DNA from: CAYSPO01 sp964432945 | GTDB lineage: Bacteria; Bacillota; Clostridia; Tissierellales; Peptoniphilaceae | Reading direction: 5' to 3' | NCBI GenBank assembly: GCA_964432945.1 | Contig: CAYSPO010000034.1 | Span: forward strand, 1-14,285 | Length of the DNA stretch: 14,285 bases | Shown: positions 5,534 through 13,136 of the stretch, piece by piece | Layout: every line of letters begins with the position of its first letter | Position numbering within the stretch: the stretch's first letter is position 1 | Notes under the pieces: model-generated | Database searches by the model: none | The model's input: only the letters and a program-made list of their open reading frames with translations | Told to the model about the DNA's origin: nothing | Program-made: the position numbers and the translations under genes

Positions 5534-6844
5534 ATGAAAAAATTTGGATTAATGGATATTTATAACGGCGAACTTTTTATTGGTGGCAAAAGTTGCGCTT
5601 CCTTAGCAGGAGAATATAAAACACCACTATATATAATCGATGAAGAAGGTTTTGAAAACCAAGTAAATCTATTTTTAGATAACTTTAAATCAGAACTTTT
5701 TGAATCAAGGGTTATATATGCTTCTAAAGCTTTTACCAATATTTATATGGTGAGCATTGTTAAATACCTCGGCTTATATTTAGATGTTGTGAGTGGAGGT
5801 GAACTTTATACAGCTCTTGAGGCAAACTTCGAGCCTGAAAAAATTTATTTTCACGGTAACAACAAACTAAGATCTGAGATTGATATGGCCATAAGAAATG
5901 GTGTAGGAAGTATTGTTATTGATAATGAAGATGAGTTCGACCTATTAAGTGAATTGCTTGAAATTTATGATAAAAATGTAAGAGTTCTAGTAAGGATAAA
6001 TCCAGGTGTGGAAGCACATACACATGAGTATATTCAAACTACCAAAGAAGATTCGAAATTTGGTATGCCTATCGATAATCAAAGAACACAAGAACTTATT
6101 AAAAGGATTATTAGTAATAAGAGGACAAAGTTTGCCGGCATACATTCTCATATTGGTTCTCAAGTATTTGAAGAAGAATCATTTTTCAAGGCTGGTGAAC
6201 TAATTTTGAAATATGCTAAAAGACTATCTAACCAATTAAATACTTCTATTGAAGAAGTGAATTTAGGTGGTGGATTTGGAGTCTACTATACAGAAGAAGA
6301 TAAGCCTTTAGAATTAGATAGTTTTCTTCAAAAGTATATTACATTTATAGAAACTACTATTAGAACTATAGGTCTAGATGTAAAAATTATCTCAATAGAG
6401 CCTGGCAGATCTTTAATTAATGATTTTGGTTCTACTTTATATACTGTGGGAAGTGTTAAAGAAATGGATAAGGTAGATGATTATGTATTTATAGATGGAG
6501 GAATGGCAGATAACCCAAGACCAGCTCTTTATAAAGCCAAATATCAAGCCTGTGCCCCTAGTAGAATTAATGAACCTGCAAATAAATCTTATACTATAGC
6601 TGGAAAATGCTGTGAGTCGGGAGATGTTTTAGTAAAAAATATTAAACTACCTGAATTAAAAACAGGTGATTTAATATTGATTCCTTCAACAGGAGCATAC
6701 ACTTATTCTATGAGTTCTAACTATAATAGAATAGAAAAACCTGCTGTTGTCTTTGTTTATAAAGGTGGAGCAAGACTTGGAGTAAGGAGAGAAAACTACG
6801 AAGATTTAGTTCAAAATGATGTTAAGTTGATGAAAGGAGAATAA
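5534..6844 (+). CDS. lysA: Diaminopimelate decarboxylase
   Basis: This PLP enzyme converts meso-diaminopimelate to L-lysine and CO2 in the cytoplasm, the last step of the pathway. The 436-aa chain has the fold-type III marks: PLP-binding Lys65 in YASKAFTN, HSHIGSQ at 204-210, GGGFG at 245-249, EPGRSL at 289-294, the dimer-interface catalytic cysteine in CCESGD at 359-364, and GAYTYSMSSNYN near 387-398. AAAGGAGA precedes the ATG. It is the first gene of the riboswitch-controlled operon, and its stop codon directly abuts the asd start. That placement makes lysine output the most directly riboswitch-controlled step. Carboxynorspermidine decarboxylases are related, but the neighbours make lysA secure. 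Confidence 0.96.
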   Translation: MKKFGLMDIYNGELFIGGKSCASLAGEYKTPLYIIDEEGFENQVNLFLDNFKSELFESRVIYASKAFTNIYMVSIVKYLGLYLDVVSGGELYTALEANFEPEKIYFHGNNKLRSEIDMAIRNGVGSIVIDNEDEFDLLSELLEIYDKNVRVLVRINPGVEAHTHEYIQTTKEDSKFGMPIDNQRTQELIKRIISNKRTKFAGIHSHIGSQVFEEESFFKAGELILKYAKRLSNQLNTSIEEVNLGGGFGVYYTEEDKPLELDSFLQKYITFIETTIRTIGLDVKIISIEPGRSLINDFGSTLYTVGSVKEMDKVDDYVFIDGGMADNPRPALYKAKYQACAPSRINEPANKSYTIAGKCCESGDVLVKNIKLPELKTGDLILIPSTGAYTYSMSSNYNRIEKPAVVFVYKGGARLGVRRENYEDLVQNDVKLMKGE

Positions 6845-7813
6845 ATGAAAAAGTATAATGTAGCTGTAGTTGGTGCAGCAGGAATGGTTGGAGGGAAAAT
6901 TCTAGATATCTTAGAGGAAAGAGACTTCCCTATTGAGAACTTAAAAGGACTTGATCAAAAAGAAATGGCGGGTGAAAAGTTTTCTTTTAATAACAAAGAT
7001 TACACTTACGAAGAACTTACTGAAGATTCTTTAGATAATCTTGATTTCGTGTTTTTTGCAGCAGGTGGTGGTGTTTCTGAAAAATACGCTAAACTCGCAG
7101 CTTCAAAGGGTGCAAAAGTCATAGATAATTCATCTTTTTTTAGAATGGATGAGGATATCCCTTTAGTTATTCCTGAAGTAAATCCAGAAGTAGTTACAAA
7201 TGATACTAATTTAATTGCAAATCCTAATTGTTCAACTATTCAATCAATTGTAGCTTTAAAACCACTTTATGATGCCTTTGGTTTGAAAAGAGTTATCTAC
7301 AACACTTACCAAGCTGTGTCTGGATCTGGAATTGCAGGTATCAAAGATTTAAAGGAAGGAACTTGTGATAATTATCCTTACTCTATTACAAATAATACTC
7401 TTCCCCATATAGATGATTTTACAGAGAATGGTTATACAAAAGAAGAAATGAAAATGATTAATGAAACTCATAAAATTCTTGGTGATGACAATATTAAGAT
7501 AACAGCTACAACTGTTAGAGTTCCAATAGAAAATTCTCATGCAGTTAGTATGAATCTTGAATTTGAAAAAGAGTTTGATTTAGATGAAGTTTTTGAAGTT
7601 TTACAAAATGCACCAGGTATTGTAGTAAAAGATAATCTTGATAAACTAGAATATCCTATCCAAGAAGATACTAATGGAAAAGATGAAGTATATATAGGAA
7701 GAATTAGAAGAGATTTCAGCGTAGATAATGGAATCAATATATGGTGTATGGCTGACAATATTAGAAAAGGTGCAGCTACAAATTCAGTACAAATAGCAGA
7801 ATTATTTATTTAA
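6845..7813 (+). CDS. asd: Aspartate-semialdehyde dehydrogenase
   Basis: It reduces L-aspartyl-4-phosphate to aspartate semialdehyde with NADPH, the branch point to lysine, threonine and methionine. The nucleotide-binding GAAGMVGGKIL begins at residue 10. FFAAGGGVS (70-78) and NSSFFRM (95-101) follow. The catalytic cysteine is Cys129 in NPNCSTIQ, and TYQAVSGSG is at 154-162. The substrate-binding TTVRVPIENSHAVSMN has Arg225 and the acid/base His232. The length of 322 aa is normal to slightly short. The ATG follows the lysA TAA with no gap, and its ribosome binding site AAAGGAGA lies inside lysA, so translational coupling is likely. Aspartokinase, which would supply the substrate, is not in the window. 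Confidence 0.95.
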   Translation: MKKYNVAVVGAAGMVGGKILDILEERDFPIENLKGLDQKEMAGEKFSFNNKDYTYEELTEDSLDNLDFVFFAAGGGVSEKYAKLAASKGAKVIDNSSFFRMDEDIPLVIPEVNPEVVTNDTNLIANPNCSTIQSIVALKPLYDAFGLKRVIYNTYQAVSGSGIAGIKDLKEGTCDNYPYSITNNTLPHIDDFTENGYTKEEMKMINETHKILGDDNIKITATTVRVPIENSHAVSMNLEFEKEFDLDEVFEVLQNAPGIVVKDNLDKLEYPIQEDTNGKDEVYIGRIRRDFSVDNGINIWCMADNIRKGAATNSVQIAELFI

Positions 7814-7829
7814 GCTCAAGGAGGCATTT

Positions 7830-8714
7830 ATGATTTTTAGAGGAGCAGCAACGGCTTTAGTTACCCCATTCAAAGAAAATGGTGATGTTGATTATGAAGC
7901 CTATGAAGATATTATTGACTATCAGTTAGAAAATTCAATTGACGCCCTAGTGGTTGCAGCCACAACAGGTGAAGCACCAGTATTGACTAAAGAAGAAAAA
8001 ATAAAACTAATCGAAATAGCTTTAGAAAAATCCAATGGAAAAACTCCAGTTATTGTTGGTACTGGATCTAACATTACTTCTCAAGCAGTTGAATCAAGTA
8101 AGTTAGTTTCTGATATGGGTGTTGATGGACTTTTAATAGTTACTCCTTACTATAATAAGGCAACTAAAAAAGGTTTATTTGAACATTATAGATTAATAGC
8201 TGAAGCTGTTGACACTCCCATAATTCTTTATACAGTTCCTGGCAGAACTGGTATGACTATTCCTCTAGAAACTGTAGCAGAACTTGCGAAAGTTGAAAAT
8301 ATAGCAGGACTAAAGGATGCAACTGGGAATCTTGCCTATGCTGCCCATGTAAGAAGATTGGTTCCTGAGTCCTTTGCCCTATATTCTGGAGATGATGATT
8401 TAATTGTTCAAACCCTTTCTATAGGTGGAGATGGTGTTATTTCAGTAGCAACAAATATACTACCACAAATGATTCATGATATGTGCTATGACTATTTTAA
8501 TGGTAATGCTAAAAAAGCTGGACAAACACAGGTAAAGCTTATGTCTTTAATGGAAAATTTATTTATTGAAACAAGCCCTGCCCCAGCTAAATCTGCCTTA
8601 GATTTAATCGGACTTAGGGGAGGAGATTTAAGACTTCCTCTAACTAAATGTTCAGAGGAAACTACAGAACTACTAAGAAAAGATTTAATGGATTTAGGTG
8701 TTATCAATGCTTAA
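7830..8714 (+). CDS. dapA: 4-hydroxy-tetrahydrodipicolinate synthase
   Basis: It condenses pyruvate with aspartate semialdehyde, the first committed step to lysine. The 294-aa TIM-barrel protein carries the Schiff-base Lys162 in GLKDATGN, Tyr134 in IILYTVPGRTG with Arg139, Tyr107 in VTPYYNKATKKG, and TTGE at 45-48. These match the known DapA active site almost position for position. AAGGAGG lies 7 nt before the ATG, 16 bp after asd. Its 3' end overlaps dapB by 8 bp. N-acetylneuraminate lyase is the main lookalike and is excluded by the operon and by the TTGE motif. Confidence 0.96.
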   Translation: MIFRGAATALVTPFKENGDVDYEAYEDIIDYQLENSIDALVVAATTGEAPVLTKEEKIKLIEIALEKSNGKTPVIVGTGSNITSQAVESSKLVSDMGVDGLLIVTPYYNKATKKGLFEHYRLIAEAVDTPIILYTVPGRTGMTIPLETVAELAKVENIAGLKDATGNLAYAAHVRRLVPESFALYSGDDDLIVQTLSIGGDGVISVATNILPQMIHDMCYDYFNGNAKKAGQTQVKLMSLMENLFIETSPAPAKSALDLIGLRGGDLRLPLTKCSEETTELLRKDLMDLGVINA

Positions 8715-9450
8715 AATATTACTTTCAGGTGCCAGTGGGCAAATGGGTAAGGTAATTAGCCAAACAGTTAAAAATAAAGATGATTTGAAAATTGTATGTG
8801 GCTTTGCTAGAGAAAATTATAAAACTAATTTCCCAGTCTACACCTCCCTGAATGATGTAAAAGAAAAAGTAGATGTATTAATAGACTTCTCTGGTGCTGG
8901 TGTCCTTGATTCTATTATTAATTATGCTAAAGAAAATAATATTCCTTTAGTTCTAGCATCTACTGGTTATACAGAAGAACAAGAAAGCAAAATCTATGAT
9001 TTATCTGAAAACCTCCCTATTTTATACTCTAGGAATATGAGTTTAGGTGTGAATGTAATGGAATCAATATCTGAAAAAATGGCAAGTATGCTCTCTGACT
9101 TCGATATTGAAATTATAGAAAAACATCACAATTTAAAAAAAGATTCCCCTAGCGGAACAGCTAAAATGCTTTTTGAGGCTGTAAATAAAGGTAGAAATAA
9201 TACCTTAAAAGAATTAGATGGAAGAAGTGGCTTCTATGATGGAAGACCTAAAAACGAGGTAGGAATTTCTTCAATAAGAGCTGGTAATATAGTTGGAGAA
9301 CATACTATTATATTTGCTGGTGAAGATGAAGTAATAGAACTTACTCACAAAGCTTCCTCTAAAAAAATTTTTGCAAATGGAGCCTTAAAAGCTGCTAGCT
9401 TTATTGTTAATGAACAATCTGGTCTATATACTATGCAGGATGTGTTATAA
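8707..9450 (+). CDS. dapB: 4-hydroxy-tetrahydrodipicolinate reductase
   Basis: It reduces the DapA product to tetrahydrodipicolinate with NAD(P)H. In the 247-aa protein the Rossmann motif GASGQMG is at 8-14, DFS at 60-62, ASTGYT from 84, and the catalytic/substrate stretch EKHHNLKKDSPSGTA at 138-152. The C-terminal GNIVGEHTIIFAGEDEVIEL is typical. I place the start at ATG 8707 because AGGTG lies 6 nt upstream and the protein then begins MLKILLSG. A GTG at 8698 in the same frame would add three residues but lacks a ribosome binding site. The ATG overlaps the dapA stop by 8 bp, and the TAA shares one base with the ddh start, so all three genes are likely coupled. Confidence 0.95.
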   Translation: MLKILLSGASGQMGKVISQTVKNKDDLKIVCGFARENYKTNFPVYTSLNDVKEKVDVLIDFSGAGVLDSIINYAKENNIPLVLASTGYTEEQESKIYDLSENLPILYSRNMSLGVNVMESISEKMASMLSDFDIEIIEKHHNLKKDSPSGTAKMLFEAVNKGRNNTLKELDGRSGFYDGRPKNEVGISSIRAGNIVGEHTIIFAGEDEVIELTHKASSKKIFANGALKAASFIVNEQSGLYTMQDVL

Positions 9451-10424
9451 TGAAAAAAATTAAAATTGGAATAGTTGGATATGGAAATCTAGGAAAAGGT
9501 GTAGAACAAGCTATAAGTTATAATGCAGATATGGAGCTTTTTGGTATTTTTTCAAGAAGAAACCCAAATACTCTAAAAACTTCAAGCCCAGCCTATAAAC
9601 TTGATGAAATAAGAAACTATAAAGACAAAATTGATGTATTGATTTTATGTGGAGGTTCTAAATCAGATATCCCTGAGCAAGGCCCCCTTTTATCAAAAGA
9701 TTTTAACACAGTAGATGCTTATGATAATCATCAAATGATAAAAGAATATTTTTACAAAATGAATGAGTCAAGCTATAAGAACAATAAGACATCTATTATA
9801 TCTACTGGATGGGATCCTGGTTTATTTTCACTAAATAGAGTTTATTCTGAGGCTATACTTCCTCAAGGAAATACTTATACTTTTTGGGGAAAAGGAGTTA
9901 GCCAAGGCCATAGTGATGCTCTAAGAAGAATTGATGGAGTAAAATTAGCTTGCCAATATACTATACCCAAAGATGATATGATAGAAGATATTTATCTTGG
10001 AAAAAAAGTAAATTACACTGGAAAAACAGCCCATAAGAGAGACTGCTATATTGTTCTTGAAAATGATAGAGATAAAGAAAAAATAATAGATGAAATTCTT
10101 AATATGCCTGACTACTTCCAAGGATATGAAACTGAAGTTTTCTGTATAAGCGAAGATGAGTTTCTTGAAAAACACACAGATATTCCCCATGGAGGTAAAG
10201 TTATAAGAAGAGGAACTACAAGTGAAGACAACTCTTCTATTTATGAATTTAGTTTAAATCTAGGATCTAATCCTGAGTTTACTGCATCGGTGAATGTAGC
10301 TTTTGCTAGAGCTTGTTATAGATTAAATCAAAAAGGCCATATTGGAGCAATGACTGTATTAGATGTTCCTCCTGCTCTTTTATCTATTCATAACAGAAAT
10401 GAACTTTTAGAATCTTATATCTAA
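9450..10424 (+). CDS. ddh: meso-Diaminopimelate D-dehydrogenase
   Basis: This NADPH enzyme aminates tetrahydrodipicolinate to meso-diaminopimelate in one reversible step with ammonia, bypassing the acyl-transferase, aminotransferase and epimerase steps. The 324-aa protein shows GYGNLG (10-15), CGGSKSDIPEQ (67-77), STGWDPG (118-124), WGKGVSQGHSDALRRI (146-161) and HGGKVIRRGT, all marks of Ddh and distinct from DapB. It is the last gene of the operon, overlapping dapB by one base (TAATG). A bidirectional terminator begins 7 bp after its stop. Its presence explains why no dapD/dapL, dapE or dapF is in the cluster. Its product also feeds peptidoglycan synthesis if the cell wall contains DAP. Confidence 0.96.
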   Translation: MKKIKIGIVGYGNLGKGVEQAISYNADMELFGIFSRRNPNTLKTSSPAYKLDEIRNYKDKIDVLILCGGSKSDIPEQGPLLSKDFNTVDAYDNHQMIKEYFYKMNESSYKNNKTSIISTGWDPGLFSLNRVYSEAILPQGNTYTFWGKGVSQGHSDALRRIDGVKLACQYTIPKDDMIEDIYLGKKVNYTGKTAHKRDCYIVLENDRDKEKIIDEILNMPDYFQGYETEVFCISEDEFLEKHTDIPHGGKVIRRGTTSEDNSSIYEFSLNLGSNPEFTASVNVAFARACYRLNQKGHIGAMTVLDVPPALLSIHNRNELLESYI

Positions 10425-10431
10425 AAAATAA

Positions 10432-10459
10432 AAAGGCTGAAGATTAATCTTCAGCCTTT
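10432..10459. terminator. Bidirectional intrinsic terminator after ddh and marR
   Basis: This is a 28-bp perfect palindrome with a GGCTGAAGAT arm and A3/T3 ends. It lies 7 bp after the ddh stop and 2 bp from the stop of the convergent MarR gene, ending both transcripts. Confidence 0.9.
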
Positions 10460-10461
10460 AT

Positions 10462-10929
10462 TTATTTTAAATTTTCAACAATAGGTTCCATAGCTTTATT
10501 TATATCGTTTAACATTCTACTAAAACTCTCTAGTTCCTTTTCATCATAGTTTTCTGTTAATTTACAGAGCATATTTTTTATTTCTTCATTTTTTTCCTCT
10601 GCATAATCATAGTATTTATCAGTTAAAACTAAATGAAATTCCCTTCTATCTACTTTAGATTGAACTTTAGTTAAGTACCCCTTTTTTTCAAGAGTTCCAA
10701 TTTTATAAGCAGCATTAGGTTGAGAAATTTCTAAAAATCTAGCTACATCATTTACAGTAGGCTCATTTAAAATATCAATTACTTCTAAAGTGATGGTTTC
10801 TAAAACAGTTAATTTATCATCTTTAGATTCAATTTGCTTACATACTGACTTATAAAAGTTCATTCTAAATTTTTCATAAACTTTCCAACAATTATCCATA
10901 CATTGTTCTTGGTCTTTTATTTCAATCAT
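10462..10929 (-). CDS. MarR-family transcriptional regulator
   Basis: This is a 155-aa dimeric winged-helix DNA-binding protein. The N-terminal helices are followed by the HTH at about residues 58-86 (TVNDVARFLEISQPNAAYKI with the recognition helix starting near SQPNAA), then the beta wing VDRREFHLVLTDKY (93-106), and a long C-terminal dimerisation helix. I chose ATG 10929 because AAGGAGG sits 6 nt upstream; a TTG at 10944 would put that ribosome binding site inside the gene. It stands alone, between terminators. A palindrome at its own promoter suggests autoregulation. Targets and ligand are unknown. Its closeness to accBC recalls FabT-type control of lipid genes, but no shared operator was seen at accB, so this is only a possibility. 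Confidence 0.88.
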   Translation of the reverse strand: MIEIKDQEQCMDNCWKVYEKFRMNFYKSVCKQIESKDDKLTVLETITLEVIDILNEPTVNDVARFLEISQPNAAYKIGTLEKKGYLTKVQSKVDRREFHLVLTDKYYDYAEEKNEEIKNMLCKLTENYDEKELESFSRMLNDINKAMEPIVENLK

Positions 10930-10987
10930 AATTCCTCCTTGCAAAAATTTATTATTAATATTCTCATAAATATAACTATATAAATAA

Positions 10988-11018
10988 ATTATATCACTAT
11001 TAACATCTTTATAAGATG
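10988..11018 (-). promoter_or_regulatory. marR promoter with overlapping palindrome (possible autoregulatory operator)
   Basis: On the minus strand TGATATAAT gives an extended -10 (TATAAT at 10988-10993). The presumed -35 position (11011-11016) is occupied by a perfect palindrome CATCTT-TAT-AAGATG at 11004-11018. MarR proteins commonly repress their own genes through sites of this size at the promoter. The -35 itself is poor. Confidence 0.4.
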
Positions 11019-11131
11019 AATGATTAATTCACGATTATATAATAGCATATAATCTTGTAGTTCTTATATGTGGATATTTGATTAATTGAATGAAATTATT
11101 AAAACTTTTTTGAATTATTCTTTACATAGAA

Positions 11132-11174
11132 AAAAGCAAGCAGCTTGAATAAAAAATTCAAACTGCTTGCTTTT
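11132..11174. terminator. Intrinsic terminator of the accBC operon
   Basis: A 12-bp stem (11132-11143 with 11163-11174) is followed inward by one mismatch and a further 6-bp stem around an A5 loop. On the minus strand it ends in TTTTT. Its outer arm overlaps the accC stop codon by two bases. It isolates accBC from the MarR gene downstream. Confidence 0.9.
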
Positions 11175-12552
11175 ATTTTCTTTTATAAATATATTTTATT
11201 TTTGACATTATTTCATCTTGGTTATTTTCTATAAAACCAGTATCATAATCTCCACCAACAAATTCATCAGTACAAAGAATAGCATATTGGTAATCCAAAT
11301 TACTATTAATTCCTTTTATAGTTGCCTCTTTTATAGCAGACTTCATTATGGAAATAGCTTCTTTTCTATCTTTGCCTTTAACAATAATTTTACCTAGCAT
11401 AGAGTCATAATAAGGGCTTACCTTACATCCACTATATAAATAGCTGTCAAACCTAACATTAAAACCACTAGGCCCATGAACATAGTGGGCTACTCCTGAT
11501 GAAGGCATAAATTCCATGGCAGGATTTTCGCTATTAACTCTAACTTCTATAGAATGTCCAGTAATTTTAATATCTTCTTGATCTACACTTAACTCCATCC
11601 CTGAAGCAATCCTTAATTGCTCTTTAACTATGTCAAAGTCATAAACCATTTCTGTTACTGGATGCTCAACTTGAAGTCTAGTATTCATTTCCATAAAATA
11701 GTAATTATGATTTGAGTCCATAATAAACTCGATTGTGCCTGCATTTTCATAATTACAAGCTTCAGCTGCATTTATAGCAGCTTGTCCCATCTCACTTCTT
11801 AACTCATCAGTCATAAATATATATGGAGCTTCTTCTATCATCTTTTGATTTCTTCTTTGAACTGAGCAATGCCTTTCTCCTAAATGAACTGCATTTCCCT
11901 TAGAGTCTCTTAAAACCTGAATCTCTATATGCTTAGGGTTCAGAATTAATTTTTCTATATAAACTCCATCTTCTCCAAAGGCAGATTTAGCTTCTTGTTT
12001 TGCACCAAAGAACGCTTCCCTTAATTCAGCTTCAGAGTTAGCTCTTCTCATACCCTTTCCTCCTCCACCTCTTGAGGCTTTTATAAGGATTGGATATCCA
12101 ATTTCATTTGCCACTCTTTTAGCTTCATCTATATCATCAATTTCATCATCAGAACCTGGAGTAACTGGAACATCATTAGCCATCATTAACTTTCTCGCTT
12201 CAGCTTTATCACCCATCATTTTAATTGAACTTGATGATGGACCTATAAATTTAATGCCATTGTCCTCAAGTACTTCTACAAATTCAGGGTTTTCAGAAAG
12301 AAAACCATAACCTGGGTGTAGCGCATCACAATTTGTGCTTACGGCAACAGAAACTATGGCCTGCATATTTAAATAAGAATCAGTAGATTTTGCAGGTCCT
12401 ACACAATAAGCATAATCGGCCATCTCTACATGAAGTTGGTCCTTATCTTCTTCAGAATAAACCGCAACTGTTTCAATTCCCATTTCTCTGCAGGCTCTAA
12501 TGATTCTGATGGCAATCTCTCCACGATTCGCTATAAGAACCTTCCTAATCAT
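11173..12552 (-). CDS. accC: Biotin carboxylase subunit of acetyl-CoA carboxylase
   Basis: It carboxylates the biotin carried on AccB using ATP and bicarbonate, the first half-reaction of malonyl-CoA formation. The 459-aa ATP-grasp protein has the biotin-carboxylase N-domain (IANRGEIAIRIIRACREMGI), HPGYGFLSE at 79-87, Lys116 in MGDK, the glycine-rich loop RGGGGKGMRR (161-170), HCSVQRRNQK (228-237), FMEMNTRLQVEHPVTEM with Glu288, Arg292 and Glu296, and Arg338 in EVRVN. These correspond to the E. coli active-site positions. GGAGG precedes the ATG and the gene starts 8 bp after accB. The carboxyltransferase genes accA and accD are not nearby. A role with another biotin enzyme is possible, but the AccB type argues for acetyl-CoA carboxylase. 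Confidence 0.95.
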   Translation of the reverse strand: MIRKVLIANRGEIAIRIIRACREMGIETVAVYSEEDKDQLHVEMADYAYCVGPAKSTDSYLNMQAIVSVAVSTNCDALHPGYGFLSENPEFVEVLEDNGIKFIGPSSSSIKMMGDKAEARKLMMANDVPVTPGSDDEIDDIDEAKRVANEIGYPILIKASRGGGGKGMRRANSEAELREAFFGAKQEAKSAFGEDGVYIEKLILNPKHIEIQVLRDSKGNAVHLGERHCSVQRRNQKMIEEAPYIFMTDELRSEMGQAAINAAEACNYENAGTIEFIMDSNHNYYFMEMNTRLQVEHPVTEMVYDFDIVKEQLRIASGMELSVDQEDIKITGHSIEVRVNSENPAMEFMPSSGVAHYVHGPSGFNVRFDSYLYSGCKVSPYYDSMLGKIIVKGKDRKEAISIMKSAIKEATIKGINSNLDYQYAILCTDEFVGGDYDTGFIENNQDEIMSKIKYIYKRK

Positions 12553-12560
12553 AGTTCCTC

Positions 12561-13007
12561 CTATTCAACTTCTATTTCTACTATCTTTTCTCCATATTCA
12601 ACTAAATCACCGTCAACTGGGAAAATTCTTACAACTTTACCTGCCACTGGAGATTTAATTTCATTAAACATCTTCATAGCTTCTAAGATAAATAGGACTT
12701 GATCTTTTTCTACAACATCTCCTTCTTTAATGAAAGCTTCTTCATCAGGTGATGGAGATCCATAAAAAGTTGCTACTATAGGAGCTTCTACAATAAAATT
12801 ATTTGATGAAACTTCTTCTTCTACCTTAGCTACTTTTGGAGTAGGTTTAGGAAGCTCTTCTTGAGAAGGCTTTTCTGGTTCATAGCTTGCAGGCTCTGAA
12901 CTTTCTTTACTCATCTCTAAGTTAATATCATCTCGTTCAATTTTCAGTAAATTTACTGAAGATCTATCAAATTCTTTTAGAATTTCAAGTATTTCTTCTT
13001 TTTTCAT
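12561..13007 (-). CDS. accB: Biotin carboxyl carrier protein of acetyl-CoA carboxylase
   Basis: This 148-aa carrier is biotinylated on Lys112 in EAMKMFNEI and shuttles CO2 from AccC to the carboxyltransferase. The N-terminal helix (MKKEEILEILKEFDRSSVNL) is of AccB type. It is followed by an acidic Pro/Glu/Lys-rich linker (about 35-70) and the biotinyl domain beginning NNFIVEAPIVATFYGSPSPD. The GSPSPDEEAF segment is the protruding thumb typical of AccB and absent from decarboxylase carriers. I place the start at ATG 13007, not the upstream GTG at 13016, because the protein then begins like other AccBs and the weak GTGTGAT ribosome site is correctly spaced. It is cotranscribed with accC from a strong promoter. 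Confidence 0.94.
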   Translation of the reverse strand: MKKEEILEILKEFDRSSVNLLKIERDDINLEMSKESSEPASYEPEKPSQEELPKPTPKVAKVEEEVSSNNFIVEAPIVATFYGSPSPDEEAFIKEGDVVEKDQVLFILEAMKMFNEIKSPVAGKVVRIFPVDGDLVEYGEKIVEIEVE

Positions 13008-13044
13008 ATAAATCACACTCTTCTTTAAAATTATTATTTAGAAC

Positions 13045-13061
13045 TTCGGTAAAAGACCGAA
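13045..13061. promoter_or_regulatory. Small hairpin in the accB leader
   Basis: TTCGGT and ACCGAA form a 6-bp stem around a 5-nt loop in the 5' leader of accBC, about 38 bp before the ATG. There is no U-tract after it, so it is not an obvious terminator. It could stabilise the leader or bind a regulator; nothing more can be said. Confidence 0.35.
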
Positions 13062-13072
13062 AATCTCTCTCT

Positions 13073-13105
13073 GGTATACTCTACATTATTTTGTATTAAT
13101 ATACC
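13073..13105. promoter_or_regulatory. Inverted repeat around the accBC transcription start
   Basis: GGTATA (13073-13078) and TATACC (13100-13105) are inverted 6-bp arms 21 bp apart. The second arm covers the predicted transcription start. It could be a spaced operator but the arms are short and AT-rich. It does not match the FapR or FabT sites I remember. Confidence 0.25.
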
Positions 13106-13106
13106 T

Positions 13107-13135
13107 ATTTTATATTTAACGCTTTACTTTGTCAA
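13107..13135 (-). promoter_or_regulatory. accBC promoter
   Basis: On the minus strand a perfect TTGACA (13130-13135) is followed after 17 bp by TAAAAT (13107-13112). The -35 begins one base beyond the nagB stop codon, so the promoter fills the nagB-accB gap. Confidence 0.8.
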
Positions 13136-13136
13136 A

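Noticed and set aside
11033..11054. Inverted repeat GATTATA/TATAATC upstream of marR
   Set aside because: It is almost purely A/T with an 8-bp spacer and lies upstream of the promoter; likely chance in this base composition.
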